Under the pieces are notes generated by a model that was not told the DNA's origin, made no database searches, and was given only the letters and a program-made list of their open reading frames with translations. From positions 1-64,000 of the forward strand of contig NZ_CANLZC010000002.1 in the NCBI RefSeq assembly GCF_947495455.1: DNA of 64,000 bases, given 5' to 3'. Made by a program: the position numbers and the translations under genes. This DNA is from an uncultured Shewanella sp. Lineage in GTDB: Bacteria; Pseudomonadota; Gammaproteobacteria; Enterobacterales; Shewanellaceae. Positions 1 through 8,969 of this stretch are shown in pieces. Within the stretch, counting starts at the first letter, position 1; the number at the start of each line of letters is the position of its first letter.

Positions 1-1
1 A

Positions 2-76
2 TGGCTGGGATACCAGGATTCGAACCTGGGAATGCCGAGATCAAAACCCGGTGCCTTACCGCTTGGCGATATCCCA
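2..76 (-). tRNA. tRNA-Gln (anticodon TTG), copy 1
   Basis: Read on the minus strand, this 75-nt segment folds as a glutamine tRNA. It has a TGGGATA/TATCCCA acceptor stem, a G discriminator, an encoded CCA, anticodon TTG within TTTTGAT, and the T-loop GTTCGAATC. It is the distal gene visible in a minus-strand tRNA operon (Met-Leu-Gln-Gln). The same order is known from the E. coli metT-leuW-glnU-glnW operon, and more tRNAs may follow outside the window. Confidence 0.97.
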
Positions 77-106
77 AAATCTTACATATCGTTTAAAGTA
101 AAGGAA

Positions 107-181
107 TGGCTGGGATACCAGGATTCGAACCTGGGAATGCCGAGATCAAAACCCGGTGCCTTACCGCTTGGCGATATCCCA
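107..181 (-). tRNA. tRNA-Gln (anticodon TTG), copy 2
   Basis: This is a tandem copy of the tRNA-Gln at 2-76, with a period of 105 bp, the same TTG anticodon and an encoded CCA. By eye the two gene bodies are identical. The spacer contains only about 30 bp, so both copies are very likely processed from one transcript. Confidence 0.97.
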
Positions 182-239
182 ATCTTGCTTCCTACTTTAA
201 ACATCATTACCAGCATAAGCCCATAATGTTTAAATTAAA

Positions 240-324
<85 letters not shown>

Positions 325-480
325 ACTGCGCCTGCTTTTCATCTAGACAGATGTTTTGTTTTACATCCGTTTTTAAATGATTACATTTAAAAATAGATGG
401 TAGCCATAACAATCGTGACTTGATATTCAAGACGATGTTATTTTTACATCAACGATTAACTGACTACTGTTAAAAGTTGA

Positions 481-557
481 TGGTAGCAATGGCGGGACTT
501 GAACCTGCGACCCCAGCATTATGAGTGCTGTGCTCTAACCAGCTGAGCTACATTGCC
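481..557 (-). tRNA. tRNA-Met (anticodon CAT), elongator type
   Basis: This 77-nt tRNA on the minus strand has a GGCAATG/CATTGCT acceptor stem with a G-U first pair, anticodon CAT in loop CTCATAA, T-loop GTTCGAACC and an encoded CCA. The paired first position and the lack of initiator-type GC pairs below the anticodon loop argue for elongator methionine. Being first in the operon matches metT of E. coli. Confidence 0.93.
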
Positions 558-595
558 AACGTTTTGTTAATCGCTATCAGCGAGGAACGGGGCGT

Positions 596-624
596 ATTAT
601 GCTTATTCGGAGTATCAAGGTCAA
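596..624 (-). promoter_or_regulatory. sigma70 promoter of the tRNA operon
   Basis: On the minus strand there is a -35 box TTGACC (619-624), a 17-bp spacer and a -10 box CATAAT (596-601). These are followed by a GC-rich discriminator, ACGCCCCG, just before the transcription start expected about 30 bp upstream of the tRNA-Met. GC-rich discriminators are typical of stable-RNA promoters under stringent (ppGpp) control; that regulation is inferred. The rest of the gap, 625-893, shows nothing I can name. Confidence 0.8.
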
Positions 625-893
625 CCGCTTTTTTTAGCAATTCACAGGAAAAAGTACTGCTTGGCGATAACTTCATCAAAATGACTAACACTTCTGCAAT
701 TACTGCCGTAAATAAAGCCAGTTAACTGATTTTAATGCTTGAGTTCAATGTCTCTGTCGACGCCGTACAAGCATCCATCTTGTTTTCACTCAACTTAAAC
801 ATACGATAAATGAGCACTATTTTCCTGTCATCACTGAAAAATCCATTCTCAATGATGACAGCACAAGGAACAAAGACGCCTTATGTTTATGCC

Positions 894-1985
894 TTATACA
901 TTAAATAAGAAATGCATCACATCGCCATCTTTGACGATATAGTTCTTACCTTCAACCCGTAATTTCCCCGCTTCTTTTGCTCCAGCCTCACCGTTATAAG
1001 TGATAAAGTCATCATAAGCCATAACTTGTGCACGAATAAATCCGCGTTCAAAATCCGTATGGATCACACCAGCCGCTTGAGGCGCCGTCGCGCCCACAGC
1101 AACCGTCCATGCACGTACTTCTTTAACCCCTGCGGTAAAATAAGTTTGTAAGGTTAATAATTCATAACCACTGCGAATAACGCGATCAAGACCGGGCTCT
1201 TCTAAACCTAAGTCAGCCATAAACTCATCACGATCGTCAGCGTCCATTTCAGCAAGCTCTGACTCGATGGCGGCACACACTGGCACAACAACCGCATTCT
1301 CTTTTGCTGCAATTTCACGAACGGCATCTAAATGTGGATTATTATCAAACCCATCTTCAGAGACATTGGCAATATACATGGTCGGCTTAAGGGTTAAAAA
1401 ATTAAGGTAAGCGACAGCGGCTAACTCTTCCTTAGTTAAATCCAATGAACGCAACATATGGCCTTCATCTAATACTGGACGCATTTTTTCAAGTACTGTG
1501 ACTTCAAACTTAGCGTCTTTATCGCCGCCTTTAGCCTTTTTCTGCTGGCGGGTAATCGCACGCTCACAGGAATCTAAATCGGCTAACGCTAATTCAGTAT
1601 TAATCACTTCAATATCACTTGCTGGTGACACTTTATTAGCCACATGCACAATATTGTCATCTTCAAAACAACGTACCACATGACCAATGGCATCGGTTTC
1701 ACGAATATTAGCAAGGAACTTATTACCGAGTCCTTCTCCTTTAGATGCACCAGCCACCAATCCAGCAATATCCACAAACTCCATTGTGGTAGGGATGATA
1801 CGCTCAGGACTCACAATCTCGGCTAATGCGTTTAAACGCAAATCGGGTACTGGCACCACACCCGTGTTTGGCTCAATGGTACAAAATGGGAAATTTGAAG
1901 CCTCAATACCCGCTTTAGTTAACGCATTAAAAAGAGTTGATTTACCTACATTTGGTAGGCCAACGATACCGCATTTAAAACCCAT
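894..1985 (-). CDS. ychF: Redox-regulated ribosome-binding ATPase YchF (Obg-like family)
   Basis: The 363-aa product is full length for YchF/EngD. This is an unusual TRAFAC P-loop protein that prefers ATP over GTP and binds ribosomes. The N-terminus has the G1 Walker A motif GLPNVGKST (residues 9-17), the switch region and the G3-like DIAGL motif near residue 72. The C-terminus has the TGS-type domain ending in [12 protein letters not shown]. The start [10 protein letters not shown] is the family standard. It lies 69 bp downstream of pth on the same strand, the pth-ychF order common in gammaproteobacteria, so the two are probably co-transcribed. Confidence 0.97.
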   Translation of the reverse strand: MGFKCGIVGLPNVGKSTLFNALTKAGIEASNFPFCTIEPNTGVVPVPDLRLNALAEIVSPERIIPTTMEFVDIAGLVAGASKGEGLGNKFLANIRETDAIGHVVRCFEDDNIVHVANKVSPASDIEVINTELALADLDSCERAITRQQKKAKGGDKDAKFEVTVLEKMRPVLDEGHMLRSLDLTKEELAAVAYLNFLTLKPTMYIANVSEDGFDNNPHLDAVREIAAKENAVVVPVCAAIESELAEMDADDRDEFMADLGLEEPGLDRVIRSGYELLTLQTYFTAGVKEVRAWTVAVGATAPQAAGVIHTDFERGFIRAQVMAYDDFITYNGEAGAKEAGKLRVEGKNYIVKDGDVMHFLFNV

Positions 1986-2053
1986 ATTTTTACCTTTATC
2001 TTTTCAACGACTCGAAGCCAGATCCCCAAACAGCAGTCACGGCAACGATTAAA

Positions 2054-2638
2054 TTATGCTTTAAAAGAATGCAATCTCTGCATTGCTTTACTCATATCTT
2101 GATTAAATAATACTTGTGTTGACCGCACCGCTTCGTCTATTGCTGCATCAATCAAACCTTGATCTGTGGGTGAGGCTTTACTTAATACATAGTTACTTAC
2201 CAAGTTTCTGTCACCTGGGTGCCCAATACCAATGCGTAACCGATAAAAACCTTTATCATTTGCCATTTTAGCAATGATATCTTTCAAACCGTTATGACCA
2301 CCATGACCACCACCCAATTTAAACTTAGCGATACCTGGTGGCATATCCAGTTCATCATGGGCCACAAGTATTTCTTCCGATTTAATACGAAAGAAATTAG
2401 CTAACGCCCCTACGGATTTACCACTTAAATTCATAAAGGTGGTTGGGATCAACAAACGCACCGCTTTTCCTTCAAATTGCGCTTTTGCTGTTAATCCAAA
2501 ATATTTACTGTCGGGAACTAAATTTGCTCCACATAATCGAGCCAGCTCTTCTACATACCAAGCCCCAGCATTATGACGCGTTCGTTCATACTGGGCACCT
2601 GGGTTTGCAAGCCCCACAATCAATTTTATATCGCTCAT
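2054..2638 (-). CDS. pth: Peptidyl-tRNA hydrolase
   Basis: This enzyme hydrolyses the ester bond of peptidyl-tRNAs that drop off ribosomes, recycling tRNA in the cytoplasm. The 194-aa sequence shows the family landmarks: [11 protein letters not shown] at the N-terminus, the catalytic histidine in TRHNAG, FMNLSG, and the HDELDMPPG and [11 protein letters not shown] stretches. I chose the ATG at 2638 (MSDIKLIVG), which has GGA five bases upstream and matches the usual N-terminus. A TTG nine bases upstream would add only three residues. It is followed by ychF and preceded by the ubiF terminator. Confidence 0.96.
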   Translation of the reverse strand: MSDIKLIVGLANPGAQYERTRHNAGAWYVEELARLCGANLVPDSKYFGLTAKAQFEGKAVRLLIPTTFMNLSGKSVGALANFFRIKSEEILVAHDELDMPPGIAKFKLGGGHGGHNGLKDIIAKMANDKGFYRLRIGIGHPGDRNLVSNYVLSKASPTDQGLIDAAIDEAVRSTQVLFNQDMSKAMQRLHSFKA

Positions 2639-2710
2639 GTTTTCCAATCTTTATTATCTATTGTCACTACATTATGTAATGGATCAATGAGGCCATAAGC
2701 ATCACTAAAA

Positions 2711-2749
2711 TATAAAAGCGGAGTATTTTAGCATTCAAATACTCCGCCA
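2711..2749 (-). terminator. Rho-independent terminator downstream of ubiF
   Basis: Read on the minus strand, an 11-bp stem GCGGAGTATTT / AAATACTCCGC encloses an 8-nt loop and is followed by TTTTATATTTT. It lies about 390 bp beyond the ubiF stop codon, on the far side of a tandem repeat array, so the ubiF mRNA should carry that array as a long 3' untranslated region. Confidence 0.8.
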
Positions 2750-2770
2750 ACAAATGACCCACTATACCCA

Positions 2771-3290
2771 CTTAAAACACTATGGTTACTAAACTTGGCA
2801 TAAAACACATCCATCACTAACATACCGACTTAACACTCCATGGCATACTTGAGCACTTTAGGTTTAACTTTACGCTGGCTTATACCTTTAATCATCCCCT
2901 CAGGTATTCATTGAATTGGCAACAACGCATTACTGAACTGGCATAAAACGCATCCATCGCAGACATACCGACTTAAAAACCCATGGCATACTTGAGCACT
3001 TTAGGTTTACTTATACCTTTTTATACCTTTAATCATCTCGTCAACATTAGCCAATTGAAGCAACCCATTAGGTATTCATTGAATCGACAATAACGCATTA
3101 CTGAATACCAGCTTAAAACGCATTCATCGCTGGCATACCGACTTAACACCCCATGGCATACCTGAGCACTTTACGCTTAATCGGTCCGTCAACATTAGCC
3201 AATTTAAGCAACCCATTACGTATCAATTTGATCGGCAATAGATCATTACTGAAACTGGCATAAAACGCATCCATCGCTGACATCATCAAC
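2771..3290 (-). repeat. Decayed tandem copies of the ubiF 3' end
   Basis: Three extra, diverged copies of the last ~150 bp of ubiF lie downstream of its stop codon. One is nearly complete at about 2978-3140, one at about 2828-2970, and one partial at about 2771-2827. The genuine gene end occupies 3143-3290. Shared landmarks in every fuller copy are CCATGGCATAC, GAGCACTTTA, CATTACTGAA and AAAACGCATYCATCGC in the same order. The copies carry indels and are not open. The array ends just before the ubiF terminator. Confidence 0.9.
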
Positions 3291-4402
3291 TGATTATCCC
3301 GATATCGACTCGACTGATAATGGGCAAGCATAGTATTGTCCCACCAAGTCTCAGTCACTGACATTCTTTGCCTAACCGATTCAATAAGGGCTGCCACATC
3401 TTTAAAACCTAAATTAACACCTTGGCCAGCAAGCGGGTTAATGGTATGGGCAGCATCACCTAAAATAACAACATTATCAATGAAGTATTTCTGCGCATGG
3501 CGACGAGTCAAACTGAAATAGCCTTTATCTAACACCTCAAAGTCCGGCGATAACCGATTTGGAAACTGAGCGCGAATTTGTGTCGCTAACGCTTTATTGT
3601 TTAGCTGGAATAGCTGTTTTATTTTTTGCACATCATCATACCATACAAGTGAAGCCTGATTATCAGGTAGCGGTAATAAAGAACGAGGCCCTTTGGGCGT
3701 AAATTGTTGCCACGTCACTGGCGGCTCAGCTGCCGTCATTTTAATATTAATTAACATGGCCGATTGCGCATAATCCCAACCACTCACACCAATATTGGCC
3801 CATTGACGCACAAAAGAATTCGCGCCATCAGCCCCCACTAATAAAGGTGCGGTCAAGGTGCGTCCGTCCTCTAATATCACTTGTACAGCAGAGGATAAAG
3901 GTGCCTTTTGCTCAGAAGACAGTACCGAGACTTGATGGCGCTGAGGTTGACTGGATAGTGCTTTAACTTTTGCAGGGCAATAAAGATGTACATTATCTAA
4001 AGCTTGCATTTGCTTCCACAAGGCTAATTGAATCAGACGGTTTTCCACTATATAGCCTAAATGTGTTTCACCGATTTGTTCACTGTGAAAACGAGTAATA
4101 CATCCCTTCAACTCCCAGGTTTCAAGCCCTTGAAACCTCTGCATACGAACTTGATGCAAGAAATCCATGGCGCCTAATTCCTGAAGCAACTTTTCAGATT
4201 GAGCACTGATCGCTGACACACGTAAATCCAAAGGTTGTGACGGCTCATAAGCTTGAGGCTGCACCCTTTCTAGTACAGCAACATTAAGACCTAGCTGAGC
4301 AAGCCCTACCGCACTGGCGGCGCCAACCATGCCTCCCCCGATAATCACCACATCATGTTGAATATCAATTCCTTGTATTTGGCTCACTTCACGCGCCCTC
4401 AC
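3143..4402 (-). CDS. ubiF: Ubiquinone-biosynthesis FAD hydroxylase, UbiF-like
   Basis: A class A flavoprotein monooxygenase of the UbiH/UbiF/VisC family, 419 aa. It has the dinucleotide-binding GGGMVG motif (about residues 22-27), the DG motif in LLVGADGANSFVR, and the GD motif in ILGDAAHTINPLAGQG that contacts FAD. These enzymes hydroxylate the ubiquinone ring at the membrane face; UbiF acts at C6. The UbiF assignment rests on position as well as sequence: in E. coli ubiF also lies between this tRNA operon and the divergent miaB cluster. The start is uncertain. The GTG at 4402 and an in-frame GTG at 4387 are both possible, as neither has a strong ribosome site. Confidence 0.87.
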   Translation of the reverse strand: MRAREVSQIQGIDIQHDVVIIGGGMVGAASAVGLAQLGLNVAVLERVQPQAYEPSQPLDLRVSAISAQSEKLLQELGAMDFLHQVRMQRFQGLETWELKGCITRFHSEQIGETHLGYIVENRLIQLALWKQMQALDNVHLYCPAKVKALSSQPQRHQVSVLSSEQKAPLSSAVQVILEDGRTLTAPLLVGADGANSFVRQWANIGVSGWDYAQSAMLINIKMTAAEPPVTWQQFTPKGPRSLLPLPDNQASLVWYDDVQKIKQLFQLNNKALATQIRAQFPNRLSPDFEVLDKGYFSLTRRHAQKYFIDNVVILGDAAHTINPLAGQGVNLGFKDVAALIESVRQRMSVTETWWDNTMLAHYQSSRYRDNQLMMSAMDAFYASFSNDLLPIKLIRNGLLKLANVDGPIKRKVLRYAMGC

Positions 4403-4631
4403 CTTTGTCTGTTCATGTCTTATGACTACTCACTATCACGCTTGAAAGGGATGTTTTCAAAAGAGTTCAAGATAGTGCTCATCATCAAGTCTTTAATAAC
4501 AAGCATCTTACCATAGACACGCATTCTACGCTTGAGACGTAGCGCATATTCATTGAAGAAAAGGAAAACTGTTGCATTAAGTTCAAATACTGTATCTTCA
4601 AGAAAATTAATTGAGCCCATAGAGTCAAAAA

Positions 4632-5357
4632 ATGAAAAAAACGTGTATTGTTACTGGTGGAAGTTCAGGTATAGGATTAAGTGTCGTTAAACTCTTTTTG
4701 AAGAATGACTATCAGGTATTTAATCTTGATTTACAACCCAGTGAATTTGGGCAATTTCGTCAGTGCGACATCACCAACCTTGAGCAAGTCACCCAAATCA
4801 TCAATCATATCGCTCAAGAGCATAATATTGATGTACTGGTATCAAACGCGGGCATCCACTTTTCAGCAACCATAGAAAACACCAGTGAAGCAGAGCTAGA
4901 CAAGGTTTTTAGCATCAATGTTAAGGGCGCCTATGCCGCCACTAAGGCTGTGTTACCTAATATGAAAGCCAATCAGCAAGGCGCCATTATATTAATCTCT
5001 TCAGAGCAAGCCTTGGTCGGTAAACCTAACTCTTTTGCCTATAGTTTAACGAAATCGGCACTGGCCTCTATGGCAAAAACCACCGCCTTAGATTATGCCG
5101 CTTTTAATATTCGAGCCAATGCCGTGTGCCCAGGAACCATTGAAACCCCTCTTTATCATAATGCCATTGATAACTATTGCCGCCGCTCTGGAGCCAATAA
5201 AGCCGACATTCATAAAGAAGAAGCCGCTCTTCAGCCTTTGGGCCGCTTAGGTCAACCCGAAGAAGTCGCAGAATTAGTCCTCTTTTTAGCATCAGATAAA
5301 GCAAAATTTATTACGGGCAGTTTACAAGTTATCGATGGGGGCTACACCACCCAATAA
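4632..5357 (+). CDS. SDR-family NAD(P)-dependent sugar dehydrogenase-like oxidoreductase
   Basis: A 241-aa classical short-chain dehydrogenase. It has the cofactor motif TGGSSGIG (residues 8-15), NAG at about residue 74, catalytic Ser in LISSEQA, the YSLTK Tyr/Lys pair, and the C-terminal ITGSLQVIDGGY signature. Family members next to a lactonase, an enolase-type dehydratase and an aldolase usually oxidise a free sugar (for example L-fucose or L-rhamnose) to its lactone. That role here is inferred from context. It is followed after 94 bp by the amidohydrolase on the same strand. Confidence 0.8.
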   Translation: MKKTCIVTGGSSGIGLSVVKLFLKNDYQVFNLDLQPSEFGQFRQCDITNLEQVTQIINHIAQEHNIDVLVSNAGIHFSATIENTSEAELDKVFSINVKGAYAATKAVLPNMKANQQGAIILISSEQALVGKPNSFAYSLTKSALASMAKTTALDYAAFNIRANAVCPGTIETPLYHNAIDNYCRRSGANKADIHKEEAALQPLGRLGQPEEVAELVLFLASDKAKFITGSLQVIDGGYTTQ

Positions 5358-5451
5358 CAAAATGGCGCCTATGTGATAGATAAATTGAATACTATTTCAT
5401 CAGCTCGAAATATCGAGTAATATCAAACAAACTCATTTTAGCGCTGATGAA

Positions 5452-6342
5452 ATGAACAAAATAATTGATCCCCACTTGCATTTCTTTGAGTTAAATTTAG
5501 GGCATTATCAATGGTTACAAGAAGCTAATCCGCCTTTCTGGCCCGATAAACACAAGCTACGACAAAATTTTCATGAAGAAGCACTGACGCTTAATCCAAA
5601 TACTATGTTAGCAGGTTTTGTGCATATCGAAGCCGGATTTGATAATGTGCAGCCTTGGCGAGAAATCGCTTGGTTAGAGTCAAGCTGTAGCTTGCCCTTT
5701 AAAACGGTTGCAGGCATAGATTTAACCCTTAAGGAAGAGAGCTTTAAAGATCATATCAACCAATTATCACAATACTCATCCGTTGCAGGTTGTCGGCATA
5801 TTTTAGATGAACACGCCTATGCATTACTGTGCCAAGAGAATGTCCAACACAATTTAGCTTTTCTGGCTAAAAATCACTTAAGTTTTGACTTACAAATGCC
5901 ACTTAGCGATAAAATCGCCGTGGATTTATTAATCCAGATCCTCAAGAGCCTTCCTTCATTAAGGCTGATTATCAATCATGCAGGGTGGCCGCCCATCGCT
6001 TCCATGAAAACAGATATGCAAACACTACAAGCAGCTTGGCAACAATGGCAAAGCAACCTTGAAGCACTCAGTGCATTTCAACACTGCGCAATTAAATGTT
6101 CAGGTTGGGAAATGATGAACAGACAATATCAAAGCCAATGGCAATTCGATATCATCGCTCAATGCATTCACGCATTTGGGGATGAACGCGTTATGTTAGC
6201 CAGTAACTTCCCTTTAGTACTATTAAAACAAGACTATCATGCATTATGGGAACACTATTTCAAACTGGAGTTAACCCAAACACAAATAACGGCATTAACT
6301 TACGCTAATGCCGCTCATTGGTATCAATTCAATCGCGATTAA
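5452..6342 (+). CDS. COG3618-type metal-dependent amidohydrolase, probable sugar lactonase
   Basis: The 296-aa TIM-barrel hydrolase opens with the metal-binding DPHLHF motif (His-X-His, residues 7-12) and has further conserved histidines in CRHIL and in INHAG. This subfamily includes L-fuconolactonase and L-rhamnono-lactonase-type enzymes, which hydrolyse the lactone made by an SDR dehydrogenase. The neighbouring SDR and the convergent enolase-superfamily dehydratase support that role. The exact sugar cannot be read from the sequence. It ends only 19 bp from the 3' end of the convergent dehydratase gene. Confidence 0.78.
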   Translation: MNKIIDPHLHFFELNLGHYQWLQEANPPFWPDKHKLRQNFHEEALTLNPNTMLAGFVHIEAGFDNVQPWREIAWLESSCSLPFKTVAGIDLTLKEESFKDHINQLSQYSSVAGCRHILDEHAYALLCQENVQHNLAFLAKNHLSFDLQMPLSDKIAVDLLIQILKSLPSLRLIINHAGWPPIASMKTDMQTLQAAWQQWQSNLEALSAFQHCAIKCSGWEMMNRQYQSQWQFDIIAQCIHAFGDERVMLASNFPLVLLKQDYHALWEHYFKLELTQTQITALTYANAAHWYQFNRD

Positions 6343-6361
6343 ATGCTCATCTAAAAATTAA

Positions 6362-7537
6362 TCATTTCACTGTGACATTAGGCGAGCGTTTCACGACTTC
6401 ATCATTTAATTCAATTCCAATGCCTGGCACTTCCGTCACTTTAAAAGTCCCCTGTTCAGGCTGAGGATCTTGCAAACACAGCTCTCGGTTCCAGTCTTTA
6501 ATCGCATAAGTATGATGTTCATGAATTAAAAAGTTAGGAATCGCTGTCTCTAAATGTAACGATGCAGCCGTTGCAACGGGCCCACCACACACATGAGCTT
6601 GAACGCGAATATCATAAACATCTGCATAATCACACACTTTCTTCGCTTCTGTAAAACCGCCACATAAGCCCACATCAGGTTGCAAAACATCAATACTTTG
6701 ATCTTCAAAATACGAACGCACATCCCACCTGTGATATAAGCGCTCTCCTCCTGCAATGGGAACCTTGACATTCTCGGCCACTTTTTTGTGCACCGCTGAA
6801 TTTAAATAATTAACGGGTTCCTCATACATCATGCAGCCGACTTCCTCGATGACTTCACCCATCTGAATAGCAGAAGCGGCTCCCATCAAGGAGTGAGATT
6901 CAAAAATAATATCAACATCTTCCCCCACAGCATCACGGATTGCTCGTAATCGATTGCCAAACAAACGCATTTGCGGCTTAGTAAACAACTTGGTGCGATC
7001 GAAAGAAGAACTGCCGTCGTGATTATACACTATGGGGTCCACTTTAACGGCGTCATACCCTTCTGCCACAGCTTTTAACGCCGCATGTGCGTATTCTTCG
7101 GGCTCGATTAATTTATTAACTGTGACATCCCAATCAAATTGCAATTGACTCGCATAAGTGCGTAGCTCTTCATTCACCTTCCCCCCTAACAATTGATACA
7201 CAGGCACTCCCAATGCTTTTCCTTTGATATCCCAAAGTGCAGTATCAATGGCACTCATTGCTGAATACAGTACAGGACCACCACCTAACCCCCAAAAACT
7301 CTCTCGAAGCATTCGAGACCATAACAGCTCAGTATTAAAAGGGTTAAAGCCAATTAATACCGCTTCTGCTATTTCCTTTATCATGGCCGCCGCAGCACTA
7401 TGCCCCCAATCATAAGCAAGGCCGGCCTCACCCACACCACTTATGCCTTCATCGGTATGCACACGAACAAAAACAGGATTCCAAGCTGGGCGTTTAGGAC
7501 ATTCAATATCAAAAATTTCTACATGAGTGACTTTCAT
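6362..7537 (-). CDS. Enolase-superfamily (mandelate racemase/muconate lactonizing) sugar-acid dehydratase
   Basis: A 391-aa member of the MR/MLE group, with an N-terminal capping domain and a C-terminal barrel. Visible active-site residues are Lys165 in VKVDP, the metal-ligand candidates Glu213 in FESH, Glu240 in EEP and Glu265 in GGER, plus His215 and His315 in AHVCGGP. This layout resembles D-galactonate dehydratase-type enzymes, although the usual Asp of the first ligand position is Glu. Such enzymes dehydrate a six-carbon aldonate to a 2-keto-3-deoxy acid. It is probably the third step of the local pathway. Co-directional with the class II aldolase 89 bp upstream. Confidence 0.82.
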   Translation of the reverse strand: MKVTHVEIFDIECPKRPAWNPVFVRVHTDEGISGVGEAGLAYDWGHSAAAAMIKEIAEAVLIGFNPFNTELLWSRMLRESFWGLGGGPVLYSAMSAIDTALWDIKGKALGVPVYQLLGGKVNEELRTYASQLQFDWDVTVNKLIEPEEYAHAALKAVAEGYDAVKVDPIVYNHDGSSSFDRTKLFTKPQMRLFGNRLRAIRDAVGEDVDIIFESHSLMGAASAIQMGEVIEEVGCMMYEEPVNYLNSAVHKKVAENVKVPIAGGERLYHRWDVRSYFEDQSIDVLQPDVGLCGGFTEAKKVCDYADVYDIRVQAHVCGGPVATAASLHLETAIPNFLIHEHHTYAIKDWNRELCLQDPQPEQGTFKVTEVPGIGIELNDEVVKRSPNVTVK

Positions 7538-7626
7538 AGGGTTCTCTCAAAGGTATAGTTAATGGTGAACAGGTTGTAATAATATCAGTAAGACCAATAA
7601 GCCAAATTCATCAAGCACCAAGAATA

Positions 7627-8397
7627 TTAATAAACAAAATCAGGGTATTGTCGCAATACTTTTCGCATCATTGCAGGCCATGCTTTTTGTCCGCCCGTTA
7701 ACCCAGAATGCACTATATTCGCTTGTGCCTTGATACCATCGACAATACTTTGGTCAACATAAATTGGCTTCATTCCGGTGGACATGACTTGTATTTGTAC
7801 TTGGCATGCACGCACTAAATCATACATGTGCATGAATGCATCCCCGATGGTTTTGCCCATAGTCAACGCGCCATGGTTTCTCAGTAACATAAAATTTGTA
7901 TTTCCAAGATCTTTTTGTAATCTCACTTTTTCATCATGATCAACCGCTAACCCTTCATAATCATGGTAACTGAGTGATGCCAATGCAAACATGGAATACT
8001 GACTTAAAGGCAATAAACCTTCTTCTAGGCTCGCTACGGCAATGGTTTCATTTGTATGAACATGTAAAGCACATTGATCATCATGACGCGCTTCGTGCAC
8101 AGCACTATGGATCGTAAAACCTGCTGGGTTGATTTCTAAGGGACATTCGGGATCGACAATATTGCCATTAATATCAATTTTAACTAAATTTGACGCAGTA
8201 ATTTCATCAAAGCTCAGCCCAAATGCATTGATCAGCAGATGTTCTGAATCTGGAATACGCGCCGATACATGGGTATGAATAAGATCATCCCAACCCTGCA
8301 TGACAAACAGTCGATAACAAGCAGCAAGCTCAACACGGGTTTGCCATTCTTGTGCTGACACTTTGCCTTTAAGGTTTATTGTTGGCAATTCAAACAT
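7627..8397 (-). CDS. Class II aldolase/adducin-family protein
   Basis: A 256-aa protein with the AraD/FucA-type fold. Candidate zinc ligands are the histidines in ALHVHTNE (about residues 100-107) and in LRNHGALTMG. HTHVSARIP and the acidic stretch before LLINAFGLSFDEI are family-typical. Class II aldolases cleave or epimerise sugar phosphates, but many in this branch act on unphosphorylated keto-deoxy acids or have decarboxylase-like roles. Placed upstream of a sugar-acid dehydratase, cleavage of a 2-keto-3-deoxy acid is the likeliest job, though this is inference. Confidence 0.78.
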   Translation of the reverse strand: MFELPTINLKGKVSAQEWQTRVELAACYRLFVMQGWDDLIHTHVSARIPDSEHLLINAFGLSFDEITASNLVKIDINGNIVDPECPLEINPAGFTIHSAVHEARHDDQCALHVHTNETIAVASLEEGLLPLSQYSMFALASLSYHDYEGLAVDHDEKVRLQKDLGNTNFMLLRNHGALTMGKTIGDAFMHMYDLVRACQVQIQVMSTGMKPIYVDQSIVDGIKAQANIVHSGLTGGQKAWPAMMRKVLRQYPDFVY

Positions 8398-8969
8398 GAT
8401 AAGCCTCTACAACAGATAATGAATGGTGAATAGAAGTCAATAGAGCGAAAATCAAACGCAAAGTCAAGGGAACAAGGCGAAATACCGCGCCCAGTTAGTC
8501 ACCTCCAAAAACACACTAAGAGAAAGATAAAAAAGATCGCAAAAATAAAATATAACAGACTATTGATTATGTAGGTTTTATACAAAACTCAAAAAATATC
8601 CCCTGTAAAATAATGTTCCGTTCTCAATTAAGATTAAGCTTTTTCAATCTCAGCAACAAAGGGTAACAAGTTGCCGGCTCTACTCATGTTTGCCACTGTA
8701 ATGACGCTACTTTTCCTTTTATATCCGTTTCAGCTAATGCAGCCCCTCTAATTTCAACTTAAACTCAACATAAGACACACAACAAGTTAACAACAGTTTA
8801 TTTTCTTATAAAAATGATAAATTTATTATATGTTTTATAATTAATTTTTATATAAAACACCCAATTAAATTCATTTATAGATAAATGATAAAACAAAAGG
8901 TTGTTTTTATATCTAATAGAGATTAAAAAGTGCCAGATTTATTCTATAAAACTGCTAAAAGTACAATTT
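8398..8969. other. AT-rich intergenic region, no gene seen
   Basis: This 570-bp gap separates the minus-strand aldolase from the plus-strand kinase-like gene, so it must hold two divergent promoters. It becomes strongly AT-rich from about 8780 to 8900. I see no RNA gene, repeat or intact small gene in it. Upstream TTG codons at 8901 and beyond keep the kinase-like frame open but have no ribosome site. Confidence 0.6.

Noticed and set aside
1498..2052. Plus-strand frames opposite ychF
   Set aside because: They are antisense to a fully conserved GTPase-family gene and have no independent support.
4426..4620. 64-codon minus-strand open frame between ubiF and the SDR gene
   Set aside because: No ribosome site, no recognisable motif, and it occupies the upstream region of the plus-strand SDR gene.
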